Shown here: positions 1-11,620 of the stretch, one piece after another
Layout of the letters: the number at the start of each line of letters is the position of its first letter
Numbering within the stretch: position 1 is the stretch's first letter
DNA from: Coprinellus micaceus
Taxonomy: Eukaryota > Basidiomycota > Agaricomycetes > Agaricales > Psathyrellaceae
Assembly (NCBI GenBank): GCA_951394405.1
Contig: OX596336.1
Coordinates: 3,286,001-3,350,000 of the forward strand
Length of the DNA: 64,000 bases
Direction: 5' to 3'
The notes under the pieces: generated by a model
Told to the model about the DNA's origin: nothing
What the model saw: only the letters and a program-made list of their open reading frames with translations
Databases searched by the model: none
Program-made: the position numbers and the translations under genes

Positions 1-1031
1 CTCCACCTGAATATACCAGCAATCAACTTTCCCGTCGATTTTCAGTGCCAACAGCACCTAGTGCTTCCCTTACTTCATAGATTAATCCTATGGGTCGCAA
101 CCCCCTAATCTTTCTACGAGGAAGCTGTTCCCACTGATTTGAGCGGAAAATGCCAGAGATAGGCCAATTAAACAACGTGTTCAATGTAGTTTCATGGTTC
201 TAGGACATTCCCGTCGAAGAGATGGTGCATTTATTCTTCACGCGAGCGCATATGCATCGTCAGCGAAGGACGTCCTGGCCAAGGCTCCATGTATTTTCAA
301 TCCGATGTCCGAGATCCAGGGCCCCTACCGGTTTGGACGCGTCTTTCCAGTTGATCAAGCCTTTACAGGCCTTCAATCTGTAACCGTGACACGGAGGACT
401 GTCAATTTGGATTTTGTGCTGCGTCCGGCCGTTTAGCTTGCTTTCCAACACTGGGGAAGCTCACTATTTAGGGCTATCTCCCTCCCCCACTGGATTATCC
501 AGATTGCTAGAGCCCCACACCGTACTACATTGGGCGACTGGCTCAGGTACCACCATGTACAGTTCGGCTCGCGGTCATGGAAATCTGGCTCAGGATTTAA
601 CCCGTTGGGTTTCGACTGGAACACAGGGATCTTGAAGATCTTTGAGGCAACCGGGGTTTACGGAGGGTTTTATCCAAGGATCCTTCTGAGAACCTAGATT
701 GCTCCGAGGAAGTCGTAATCCAGCTTCCCAGTTCGACACCACCACCATCTACATGTATAACCGGCACCGTGGAGGTTCTCAGGCTGCCCAACATCGATGC
801 ATGGCAGTTTGCCCCTCGCGACAGGCCTCATGGCATTGAGAAACGTATCAAGTGACCCATATCCACAAATCCAATGGTGCACAACACAGTTAGACCGTTC
901 CCAACCAACGAATAGAAGACCAAAGGCGTTGGCAAAACGACCGAGAGTCATTGCAGATGGAGAAAACCTCCGCCACGGACCGTCCTGGCTCCGCTTCATA
1001 TCTAAGATTGCGTACCTATTACAACGCCCAT
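1..1031. other. no gene recognised
   Basis: About 1 kb at the left edge before the first recognisable gene. Open frames on both strands are short, overlap one another and show no family motif, signal peptide or repeat. It may hold the 3' flank of the O-fucosyltransferase-like gene, which ends at 1032 on the minus strand, and part of a gene lying outside the window. Confidence 0.5.
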
Positions 1032-3140
1032 CTAAAGGTGCCTGTGCACGAGTTTGGTGAAACCGTTATTCCAAGTCTCCACTCGCTTCGCGCTCAGAGT
1101 GCTGAAGGTCGAGTCCAAGGTGCCGACAAATCCAACACCGAAACTGAGCGCGACGGTGTCGATGAGGGCAGGGTACCATTCGTTGTAGCGTTCGAGCGTC
1201 CGTTCTGCATCGTGGTCGATGAACTTCCAACCTATGCCCTTCACTTCGTCCCAAAACCCGGGATCACGTTCATCTACAATGGTGAAAGGACAGGGAGAAA
1301 GCCGTCAGTTAAAATGTCGATTACTTCCACCGAGTTTAGCATCCAAACTGTCGTTCAGAAGGGCGGAAGGGTGGAAGCCACCAACACGGGCAATTCCCCC
1401 ACTGCGGATGGCGATCACACAGAGATCCTGTGCTTCGGCGGAAATCCCACTAAAGGGCGCCGCACTCTAACGACAAGAGCTCAGAAGCTTAGAAGAAGGC
1501 GAGACTTACCAGACGTAACAAACACAGATGTTACGACCAGCCCACGTTCCTCGGCAAGCTGCTTCTTCACATCCTGTACCGCCTGTGCGAACTTCTCCGT
1601 GCCCGTGCGGCAAGGTTTATCGGTCCAGCACTGCTGAGCAAAGTCACCGCGACGGATGTGCACCGTAATCATCTGGATAAATGGGCAAAATGGGAGATTG
1701 GGGAAGGTAAATTCGATCAGTATAGTCTCCTTGTTTCTGGTTCTGAATCGGCCAATGAGACGTAGAACCGGAAACAAAAACCCCCGGTCCGTTATGAGGA
1801 GGATCGTGAGCGGGATGAGAGACCGTTTATCAAGGACATTTCCAAAACGTGGTTTGAGCGGAAGTGGGAGTGGAGAGGCGGATGATTTACAAGTCGAATG
1901 GAGTACTCACAGGTGGTATACTATTGGATCCAGATTCGTCCACGTCCTTGACGAATACCTTGCGTAGATACGCTGTCGCAAGGTCGACGAATTCTTGAGT
2001 GAAGGGCAAGTGCTTAGCGACTAAGTTCCATTCGGGAGACCACGAATACTGCCATTCAAAGGCCTCGACTCCGCTTGTGACGTAGTACAAGAAGTCGTAG
2101 CAAACCAAGTGCGTGTCTGGCGTCAGTGTCGACCCTGAGGGGGATGCAGCGAATAGAGGGAGGCTTCCTGTGACATACGGATCCTTCGGAGCGATAGTGG
2201 CTGCCAAGGCGTGGAAGGTAACGTGAGGGGAATACACATTATCCCGCTCCATGAAGGCAAAGTCGGGTACTCTGGTGTATGAAGCATCCATTCCCAACAA
2301 CTTGACGAGATTGGCGGGATTTATGGGCATGGGTTCAGTCCTAACACGGGTAGACCAGCACCCGATGCTTTCTGTGTTGTTGCTGGAGTAAGAATATCTC
2401 TTCGAAGAAGACGTCGCGGGTTGAGTCTTCTTCACATCTTCCCAATCCAAGATAGGACGTCCAAGGATATTTTGAAAGGATGTGATATTGAATATTCTGC
2501 TGAACCGGATTGGAGGCGTTTCCCAAGCTGAGGCGAAGTTCAACTGGGGGTTCGAAGGCGATGTGAAGGGGAAAATGAGCGAATCTCTCACATATGTGTT
2601 CGTGTGGTGCGAAGGGAGGCACGATCGGTATTCTCTCTGTCAGGAAGGCCAAGTACAGCAGATGCACCTGTTCACGCTCCGTTAAACCCCGAAACACGCT
2701 GTAGAGCAACGTTGGTAACACACATAGTTCAGGAATTCGTTTGCTATACGCGGTTAGCCGTGGAATCTCAGAAGTGGAGAGTCGGGCGCTTACTGAACCC
2801 AGCGGTGGCAAATGCCGTGATGTAATAGTTGCCAGACCGAAGGTTTTCTGCAACGCGAAGAGCGTATTAGTGCCACTCCCGATCGAGAGGGAAGCTGCTA
2901 CTCACCTCGAAAGGTATCGGTTGCATAGGGATGGTTCAACGCAACCTGGTGTCGTGGAGTAGTCGCCACCTTCACGGTATCGTTGACATGGGCCACCTCC
3001 GCAACGCCCTCCACCTCTGAGACCAGAAGGGAATGTCTAATGCCGACGAGAGCGAGGACGACAACGCAAGCGACGATGCATGCGCACACCCATCGTGGTG
3101 GGACCCGACGTTCTTGGTTCGCACTCCTGTACATGTCCAT
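1032..3140 (-). CDS. O-fucosyltransferase-like type II membrane protein
   Basis: Predicted Golgi/ER glycosyltransferase-like protein. The start at 3140 gives a short cytosolic N-terminus and one membrane helix (WVCACIVACVVVLALVGI) followed by a luminal part. A middle exon (end at 1510) carries the motif ITVHIRRGDFAQQCW, the HxRRGD signature of GDP-fucose O-fucosyltransferase-type folds. I joined it to the last exon over a 236-bp intron (1274-1509), which restores VTSDERDPGFWDEV. The C-terminus (LIDTVALSFGVGFVGT, then STFSTLSAKRVETWNNG) is the usual end of this family in Agaricomycetes. At least five exons; internal junctions between 1.8 and 2.9 kb were not all resolved. The sugar donor and acceptor are unknown, and fungal members have not to my knowledge been shown to transfer fucose. 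It is followed head-to-head by the methyltransferase at 3622. Confidence 0.72.
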
Positions 3141-3545
3141 GGGTAGAGGTGCACCAGTTCGGTCAGAGCGGGGCCGTCGTCAGGCAAGCGTCCAGAAGCA
3201 GGACCACTGTCTCTTTCAAAGCCTTTTGAATCTTCGTGGCTTGTGAAGGCTGCATTCCAAGTCGAGTTCTGGCTGACAAGAATACAAGAAAGCTGGAATG
3301 ATGATCCCATCATCGACCACAGGCACCCGCCTTCAACGTTGTAGGCAGCACTGACCATTTACACACCCTTCCCAATATACTGTATCATCGCAGGCCATTC
3401 TCGTCTCAGTTGACTTCGGGAACAGTAGATCTTGGTGCAACGACTGCCGTTAACATCGCCGATGGATGCATCTCCACTGGTCCCAACATCGAATGAGAGC
3501 GGCTTCGCACCCACTCGAGAATGCAGGTGATGTGCTTCTAGTTGG

Positions 3546-3553
3546 TATAAAAA
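3546..3553 (+). promoter_or_regulatory. TATA box
   Basis: TATAAAAA followed by GG lies 76 bases before the chosen ATG at 3622, a normal distance for a fungal TATA element allowing a short 5' leader. It faces the methyltransferase gene. Confidence 0.55.
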
Positions 3554-3621
3554 GGGGCTGGGTAGCATGGAAATCCGAAACCCCCAACTCCTGCTTTCGC
3601 GCAACCTGTAATCCCTTCGCA

Positions 3622-5250
3622 ATGAGTTCTACCTTTGTGTACAGTCTGTTAGACAAAGTGAGTAACCTGGGTTATGCATCTGACGGGTGGCGAGAGCCTA
3701 ATAACACCCACCGCAGGGTTATATCCCAGACGCTGTAGTGCGCAGGGCTATTCGTTCGCTATGTCGCGTGAGACTTCAGGAAATCGACCAAGGGTCACTC
3801 GAGAAGAACCACGCCGCGAAGGTAGAATGGATTGAAGGAGTGAAAGCAAGGGAGACCATCGCAGACGTCCCCGACAAGGCTAATGAGCAGCATTACGAGG
3901 TAGTCATCTATAACTGACCCTGGTAGAGAAGCAGAACTGAAGGGGATCTCGGCTGTGCAGGTCCCCACAGAATTCATTCTGTCGACTCTGGGTCCCCGGG
4001 CGAAATATTCTTCATGCTTGTATCCCACTGGCAAAGAAACGCTTGAACAGGCGGAGGTCCTAATGCTCGAGAGCTACTGCGAGAAGTCGCAAGTCAAAGA
4101 TGACCTGGACATATTGGACCTGGGTTGCGGCTGGGGGAGCCTGTCTCTGTTCTTGGCAGAGGTTCGTCCTGTCGAACGCCCTTCCCCCCGAACAACCCAC
4201 TGAATTCACCTCATACCTTGTGGGCATTTCCCCAGAAATACCCAAACGCTCGAGTCACCGGGTTGTCCAACTCGAAGACTCAAAAAGCGCATATAGATGG
4301 GGTAACGGCCATGAAAGGGCTGAAGAACCTGACTGTGAGTAGTTCACTCGCAAGTAATGCACACCATCACCTGGCGCTTAGATTATCACCGGGGACGTCA
4401 ACACGTTCGAGTTCCCCGAATCGACGAAGTAGGTGGTCAGCCCCTCTCAAACAGAAGGGGGAGCTCACCAGTGTGTTCAGGTTCGACCGAATCCTGTCAA
4501 TTGAGATGTTCGAGCACATGAAGAACTATGAGGCCCTCTTCAAGAAGGTCTCAATATGGCTACGCCCTAGACAGGAAGACTCCACAGCGTCCAATTCTGA
4601 CACACTGTCAGGGGAGTCCTTGTTATTCCTCCAAGTATTCTGTCATCGCAGCACCCCATACCACTTCGAAGAGGAAGACGGGTGGATGGCACAGAACTTC
4701 TTTTCTGGTAAGCCCACTGTTTCCCTAAATGCTACTGCGTGGGTTGTTTTCAAGTTGACTCTCGTCTACAGGCGGAACGATGCCCTCGTTCGACCTCTTC
4801 GTGAGTGAGACGGCATCTCTGCATCGATCCCCCCTTAATGGTTGCCGGTAGCTCTACTTCCAAAGCCACGTCACACTCCTGAAGAACTGGTACCTCCCCG
4901 GAACGCACTACTCTCGGACATCAGAACATTGGCTTCAACTGCAGGATTCCAACGCCCAAGGTACTGTGCCGGGTCCTTTTCCAGGTCACCGACACTCTTA
5001 CTTGTATGAAACTCGCACTCTAGACGGCTTGAGGGTCCTGCGCGAAGATGCTGTTAAGCAAGGCAAGGCAGCGAGCGAAGGAGATGTGCAGTTCAACAGG
5101 TTCAGAGTCTTTTATCTCGCAGTTGCAGAATTTTTCGGGCTTGACAAGGGCGAGCAGTAAGTGCGGTGTGAGCAGATATCTCGGGCTTGTACTGATCAAT
5201 TCTATGATAGGTGGGGCCTGGGCCACTATTTGTTCAAGCGCCCCAATTGA
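3622..5250 (+). CDS. CFA-synthase-family SAM-dependent methyltransferase
   Basis: Class I methyltransferase of the cyclopropane-fatty-acid synthase / coclaurine N-methyltransferase-like group. The start MSSTFVYSLLDK is followed by a phase-0 intron and GYIPDAVVRRAIR, then a further intron and VPTEFILSTLGPR. Motif I is ILDLGCGWGSLSLFLAE, followed by YPNARVTGLSNSKTQKAHI. Later motifs are FDRILSIEMFEHMKNYE, the family's cysteine/histidine-containing VFCHRSTPYHFEEEDGW, and the C-terminal GLGHYLFKRPN before TGA. There are about eight exons and about 370 residues, full length for the fungal members. The substrate cannot be told from sequence: true CFA synthases act on phospholipid acyl chains, whereas the fungal homologues of this shorter type are mostly uncharacterised. 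The neighbouring genes on both sides are transcribed from the other strand. Confidence 0.8.
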
Positions 5251-5413
5251 GTCGTTCGAGGGGCAGGATGCAGACTGGAGGGCCGGCATTTGAATTCGGC
5301 GCAAGCACAGTACCATGGTAGTGTTACATAGAAGGATCTGGAACGATATCGAAGAGGACTCTGCCCATGATTCGGGACCAGTGGGACTTGCTAGAAGGAA
5401 GGCAGCGGGTGGT

Positions 5414-6682
5414 TTAGCGTTCCTGGAGATCATTTAGCAAGCGAAGGATGTTGAGGAAGAGGTTTATGAAGCTGAGCAAGAGATTATACGTCAGGATGGA
5501 TTCCAGCTGTCAAGAAGACCTTAAGACGTACTCGAGGTACAGGCTGATGGCGCCCATGATATACTCGTCAGGGGAGAGACGCTTGTTGATCATATAGGTG
5601 TCATAGACGATGTATCCGCTGAAAAGAAGGCATCCCACGATGGCATAGATGAGGTCAAAGGTACGGTTGAAGGGGAGGAAGATTTGGATGAATCCCGTCA
5701 TCACTACCAGAAGGATCAGCACAGTGTCATGCAGAAATGGAGGGAAATGCAAGACTAACTGAGTGCGATGAGGGTTCCGAAAAGGAATGGGCCCATCCCG
5801 CTGAAGTCGTACTAACATGCAATCTTGTGAGCGCGCGGTCAACAAACGGCAGGTCGTCTTACCTTGGACTGAAGGGTGAACAAGGTCAAGCCGATGAAGA
5901 CACCCAAGGTGATGAGCCTGTGAGGATTCGTTCAGAAAACTGTCCAGATCCAACAGCTTTACGGGACTTACAGAGCCTGAAGCACAATGACGTTGTCAAA
6001 GAACGCGACGACGACTCCGAGGGAGAAGGCCTCCATAAGCGTGAACGCGGAAAGCAGGACGAAGTTCCATGGGTGAGAGTGACGCTTCCAAAAAAGAAGT
6101 CCCAGGGTGATGAGAGTACCGAAAGTGGGGAGGTAGAAGGCCCAAGAGCTGCATGGGTGACAAAGTGAGTGGGCGCTTAATCCGACTCAATGGGTGCTGC
6201 GGAGAACGTACTGCGTCTGGACCCAGAAAACAGCCTCGGCGGACTGTGAAATGATGCCTCCCACAAGGCAGGTTGCGGCCTAAGAAACGGGTTACAAAAC
6301 GGGGCAAAGGGGACGAAGGTCCGAAGAGACGTACGATTTGGGTCACTGTTCGTATGAAGCTGTCAGTTCAGACACCACGGTTCGGTGCTAACACTCACAG
6401 AGAATCGTGTAAACCTTGCGAATGAAGGCCATTCGAATGGTGGGGTCACTCTCAGAGACTGATACCCCGTACTACATTACAGTAAGCCTCCCTCCCGCCT
6501 CAGACAGCAATGCCTCGCACCTTGAAATCATCAGGCAAGTCTCCGTGAGCGGGCTGGTTGTGGTACCCGCTGCTTGAGCCTCCAAGCAATGGCTCTGAAT
6601 CATGGTTGTCGAGGGAGTGGTAGGATCGGTTCTTATTCTGGTTGTTGGCATACGCCGGTGGGGGAACTGGATAGTTGGACAT
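5414..6682 (-). CDS. BXI1: BAX-inhibitor-1/lifeguard family membrane protein (Bxi1-like)
   Basis: Multi-pass membrane protein of the TMBIM/BI-1 family, known in yeast as Bxi1 (Ynl305c) and linked to ER/vacuole calcium handling and cell-death control. The start at 6682 gives a hydrophilic, Tyr/Pro-rich N-terminus (MSNYPVPPPAYANNQNKN). It is followed by DDFKVRGIAV and successive helices, including WAFYLPTFGTLITLGLLF, VLILLVVMTGFIQIF and LIYAIVGCLLFSGYIVYDT. The last junction (donor GTACGT near 5540) gives ISLYLD joined to FINLFLNILRLLND, the conserved C-terminal helix of the family, ending at TAA 5414. The acidic/hydrophilic loop YDTYMINKRLSPDEY is the pH-sensing and pore region of the family. 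About six exons. Confidence 0.85.
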
Positions 6683-6933
6683 TGTGGTTGAGAAGCAAGA
6701 GCGCTGTCGCCATTCAAACCCCTGACTCGGCACTGCAATGACGGCGGGTGACAAAGCACCATCATTTGATGGCCAGCGCTTAACCAAATGCGCGTCTCGT
6801 CCTCCCAGTACGACCGTCACGACCACGATGGCTGACAGTAAGAAGATGGTCAGCCCACACCCGCGCGTAAGATATATGGAGGAGATACAGATTGTCAGTC
6901 CCTCGTCTAGCCTCAAATTTGTCTACTCAAGCT

Positions 6934-9900
6934 ATGCATAGCTGTTCTTCCACAGTTCACGATGCCATTCCAAGTCCGGCGTTTGACGAGCAACGATCCC
7001 CTTCAGGCCACCCACAACTACCACTCGAGGAGGATTCTGAATTTATCAGCATCTTTAACCGCGTTTTGGATATCAATAATCCAGTTACCCCCCACTCTGT
7101 CCCTGTGAAGGATCGAGTACGCAAGGACAAGCAAGCCTATCGTGCCAACGTTGTCAACCACCTCAAGGCCCAGGTCCTTCGACTAAAACGAGCGTTAAGG
7201 TCGCAGCAGGAGGATAGCGAGATTTTGAAGGAGTACACGGTGTCAGTCATGCTGGGGAAGGAGCAAGTGGAGAGGGAATTGAGCAATCTTCGCAGCAGGT
7301 ACTCTGAAGAGCTCGCCCAGGCGAAGATTGGCCGGCTCCACCTTCAAAACGTTCAGAACGAGCTCGCCAAATTAGACCGCCGGCTTTCCGACGCGGAGCG
7401 CTTTATACTTGCCCTAATCGACCTTGGACTCGAGCTTCCTGTCCTCCGAGAGGCTGTTTCTTCTGTGTTGGCGGACGGACGGGATGGCGAGGACGCTCTC
7501 ATCAACGCCGTCCAGAAAGCCTCGACCAACGTGGATAAGTCTGTCACCGGACCTCGGACCTCGGACCACTACTTTTCAGCACTCGAGCTCACTATCAACG
7601 CACGCAAGGAGCTGAGAGAGAAAGCCCGCTATGCTCAGTTCTGGAAGACCGTCGCCAAATCGGATCCAGCCAACTCCACCATTATCACCCCCTCCCCTTC
7701 TGATTTAGACCACCTAACTGGGCCCAGTTGTCCGCATAATCCTTCTGTGGTCGACGATCTCGTCTATCAATTGAGGGATGCCCTGGCGGGGAAACCCGTT
7801 GTTCGGGGCAAATCAACGCGGAAGGCGGCCGTTGCAGATCCCCCATCTCCTTCGTATCCGATTTCCCAACATTTGCCCACCCAGAACGATGTCTGTGATC
7901 CCATTCTGCCAGCACCTTCTCCCCTCGATCTCGAACCCCAACCTCCCACTGCCGCTATGCCCAAGCGGTCAGCCATGAAGGTCCCTCTGGTTCTACGGGA
8001 AGAAATTGTCGTCTCCGGTACCATGCAGTCCCTTTCCGTTAGTGGGTTCCTACGCTCTTATGGCTTTCGTCACTAATACGCCTTCTAGGGCGCGGCTAGA
8101 CGCCTCTCTGATCCCAATTTATCGTTGTTGTTGCTGGCTGGCGATGATAGTCCCAGCCTTCGAACCAGTCAAGCCTGCGAGTTGCCGCCGTTGTTTTCGC
8201 CGATATTGCCACCCTGCATTGCCTCTGGCTTTCCCTCACCCCTCACTCAAAACAGGCGTCGAGTAAAGAGAATGTCATTACCTATGGTGTCCTCGCCCTC
8301 CAACACCTCTCGCAGCAACCCGCTCAACGACCCATTGACTTCCGGCGTTGATTCATCTCCCGGTACGTTGCGAGCATGCCAGGCCCTCCTCTCTCTCGAG
8401 CGAATCTGCGCTGGATTCAGCAGTAGTAGCCTTGGATCGTTGAATACCACAGAAGACGGACCTTTGGACCCTTCCGCGACGCACTGGTTTACAAGCACTG
8501 ACGAATCGAATTCGTCGGTTTCTTCCACAAATGACTTGACAAGTAATGGTTCCGCGTGTGCCAGACCTCCGCCTGCAGGAAGTTCATTCATCGGGCATTC
8601 GGGGACGGGGAAAGCGCATGGAGAGGCCCCGGACGGCCGGGACACGAATTCAATTCAGCCCCACGATGCCAACGACGCCGAAACTGGAAATGAAAACACG
8701 AGTTGTCCGCCTGTCACATCCCTCATTAACCGCGCCCCGACCACGCGAAAGACAGTTAAGTGGGCCCTTCCCCTCTCCCCTGGGAGCGATCGTTCTAGCA
8801 CCCCCGCATCCACTCCAACAACATCCTCCTCGTCTTCCCTAGCCGAACTATCGACGTCTAATCCAAGCCATAAGGTGCGCGCAATCGCTTTGGGCAAGGC
8901 CAGAACCAGGTCGTCGTCGAGTCCGAGTTCCTCACCAACCCCAGCCAAGAGGGCCAATCCCAGGGCAGCAAAATCCTTCACCAAAGCCTCCAGGGTCTTG
9001 AAACCGAGACCTGCTATCGTCCTTCCCACATCCGCAAAGCTGGCGGGACCTGCAAAGCCGGGGTCGAGGGTTTCTACCCCCGTCACTATGCCTCCTCGAC
9101 ATGCGCCGCCTGCCACACTCGACTCTGCGGAAACGTTGAAGACGCACCTTCCTCCGAGTGTCCCTCCACGGTCGCCTTTACGCTTACAGGGCCCAAGGCC
9201 AGCGTTAGAACTCGGGCCTCGGGAACCCGCTCAATGGGAGCGCCCCAAACGCGAGGGTGACCGGGATAGCGGCGTACTGGCGGCGACTGTTCCACAAGCC
9301 GCATCTGCGGTAAACATGCGGCCATACGACTACACTTCTCCGGTGCGACCACTCAACGTTGTGAAGAAGATTATCCCGCGGCCCTCCAATTCTTCGACTA
9401 CGAATTCTTCATCGAGTTCTCCACCTAAACCCCTTCCTCCACCTCCTCCAAATACAGAGAAAAGGAGATCCTCAAAGGGCCCGGCGAAAGAAGGTGAAGA
9501 ATATTGTTTTGAGCCGCCTCCGCCACCGACTTACTCACCACGCCTTTCGATCGCCAGCCTCCTCTGTGGCTTCTCCTCCTCCTCGTCTGCGGCCTTCTCT
9601 GATTGAACTCAATGTCTCGGTAGGCCCAACATACACCCAGGAATCGTCTCATAAATCCCCCAACGAATCGTATAATTCTTCTACTTCCTCCTTCGACCAA
9701 GAGCAACCATCAGCATCAACAGATTATAGCTTTAACGACCAACTTCGACACTCCAACTCAACCGCTGATACCGAGCATAGTCGAATCGATACTAAGCGGA
9801 ACTCCGGTCGATCTCAGTCCATCACCACCCGGTCATCTACAGTAGGGCAGTCTGCTGACTCTACGACTACGTTGAAGGGCGTGTATGCGAAGGCTCCTCA

Positions 9901-10678
9901 CGTTGTCCCTCCGTTACGCAAGTCCTCGCTCGTACCACCCCGAATTGTGACTTCTCAAGGCCCTCTCCGCCGACCACAGCTCGGACCTCTGCATCCCATC
10001 CGCCCACGCGCGGCCATCGCTCCAAGGGGGTCGAGTAAACCCAAATATCCCAGTACGCCGTTGCCCACCCTGGAAACCGCCCCTCCCAAGGGAACCTCCT
10101 TGGCGGGCGCTGGCCTCCAAAATCCTATCACAGCAGTAGCCCAAGCCGGACCGCAGCTGGCATCTGAAGATGCGGGGAGTCCAAAGAAAGGTGAACCCGA
10201 AGTCAGGAGTCAGTCGAGCTCTTCAGTCACGACCATGCAGACATCGACTGCTTCCGGGATGCCATCACTCGTGCCTTCACCGGGCTTGACGTCGCCACCA
10301 CTGATTCCTGGAACACTACCGAAGCAGGCGGCATCAATCGTTCAAGCCCACTCGGTAGGAACTACGTCCCCCTTGGTGAAACTGAAGATGTCAATCTTGC
10401 AGCCAAACTCATTGGTTAGGAGTTTCTCTACGTCGCAGCAGCGCATGGCGGATGCGGAGGCGAAGCTTCCCACCAGTGGTGGCTCAGCAGGGGTTAACGG
10501 GAGTGTGCAGGCGGGGGAGAAGGTTCATAACGTGGCGGTCCGATCGTACGGGGCGACCGGAGCGATGCAGGCTCCAAAAGTTCTCCCGCAACAGGCGTGC
10601 AGTGTGAAGGATGGAGTCCGACATCATAGTTCGAGGAAGGGGATTCTGGGTCACTTGAGCCCGAAGAAAGTATCATAA
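6934..10678 (+). CDS. large coiled-coil and Ser/Pro-rich protein, unknown function
   Basis: I do not recognise this protein. Three exons join in phase: 6934-8037, 8089-9493 and 9558-10678. The 51-bp intron 8038-8088 has GTTAGT and a CTAAT branch site; the 64-bp intron 9494-9557 has GTGAAG. The result is 1209 residues. Residues about 65-190 are charged and heptad-like (HLKAQVLRLKRALRSQQ, then KEQVERELSNLRSRYSEELA), a predicted coiled coil. The remaining 800 or more residues are Ser/Thr/Pro-rich low complexity with short basic patches (VKRMSLPM, TRKTVKWALP). That layout suggests a scaffold or cytoskeletal/chromatin adaptor regulated by phosphorylation. I considered shugoshin and rejected it. 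The ATG at 6934 is the first in-frame one; an upstream exon cannot be excluded. Confidence 0.7.
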
Positions 10679-11620
10679 AGCCATGCTTGAAGTTGTGTCC
10701 GGATATCATTGCACTATTCATACCTATGCAATTCTAAGCAATATCGGTTCGTCTATTCCATGTTCCGTTGTAAGCCACACAATGTCGAGTGCCCTCCTAC
10801 CCCTGGCGTTGTCCGAGCAGGCCTATGTGTCTTCACTTTGAAACTCTCGGGATGGCCCTTATCGCGGATACCGTACAGCGTCAGTTGAAAACAGTCGTCG
10901 TGACGTTCCCTTTGCAAGACAACTAATTTGTGCCCACCGGGTGAGCCGACAGCCTCGGACAGGGCGTCAATGGGCGCTGGGGAAGTGTTACGGTGGCCAG
11001 CCGTGAAATCGAAGTTGGTACCGGCGCAAGGGGGTCAAAATTTCAAATGAAGAAGCCCCAATATCCGTTGGCCAAGGCAGCCATACCCAACCGGCTGCTG
11101 GTAAAGAAGGGGCCGAAACAGAAGTACGTTGCTGGGCCCGGCTTGTTTCGCGCATACCTGCACGTGGTCCCTGTCACGAAAGCAAGGCTGGCCCCCGGGT
11201 CAATCCTTTGCCCAAAATAGCACCCGTAGTTATACTCGTATTGAATCCCATGTACTCGCATGCCTAGCACGTCCACGATACTCGCGCAGCCGGCTCGGTA
11301 ATGGTGTCTGTGGGTCGAAATCAACAAATAATCACAAAACTAAATTCCAAAAAGGGAAAGAGGGGGAGGAAGGGAGGGAGGAGGAGGAAGGCCAATATGA
11401 TCCTCCTCGACACCATTCGCACCCACGGTTCGGCTGATTTGGATCAGATGAGCCACTGGGACACTTGGGCTGATTCGCTTCCCAATCCGTAATTTCCAGT
11501 ATCATTTGTGCCTCAATACCGAAAGGGGACGGATTCTGATGGAGTTCGTGGGCGTCCTCCTTCGAAATTCTCATTTGGGAACAAATACCCGGTGTTTATA
11601 CTATCTACTCTGGACCGCGA
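10679..11620. other. intergenic, convergent gene ends
   Basis: Space between two convergent genes. It carries only short overlapping frames and a purine-rich patch near 11350-11395, with no recognisable gene. It would hold both 3' untranslated regions. Confidence 0.5.

Noticed and set aside
951..1637. 228-residue open frame on the plus strand
   Set aside because: It lies antisense to the last exons of the O-fucosyltransferase-like gene, whose motifs are clear; no motif of its own.
4475..4505. tRNA T-loop-like GTTCGA motif
   Set aside because: It lies inside the methyltransferase coding exon (FRFDRILSIEMF) and no cloverleaf surrounds it.
6934..10678. shugoshin
   Set aside because: The coiled coil plus disordered tail suggested it, but the conserved C-terminal basic motif and the usual N-terminal pattern are absent.
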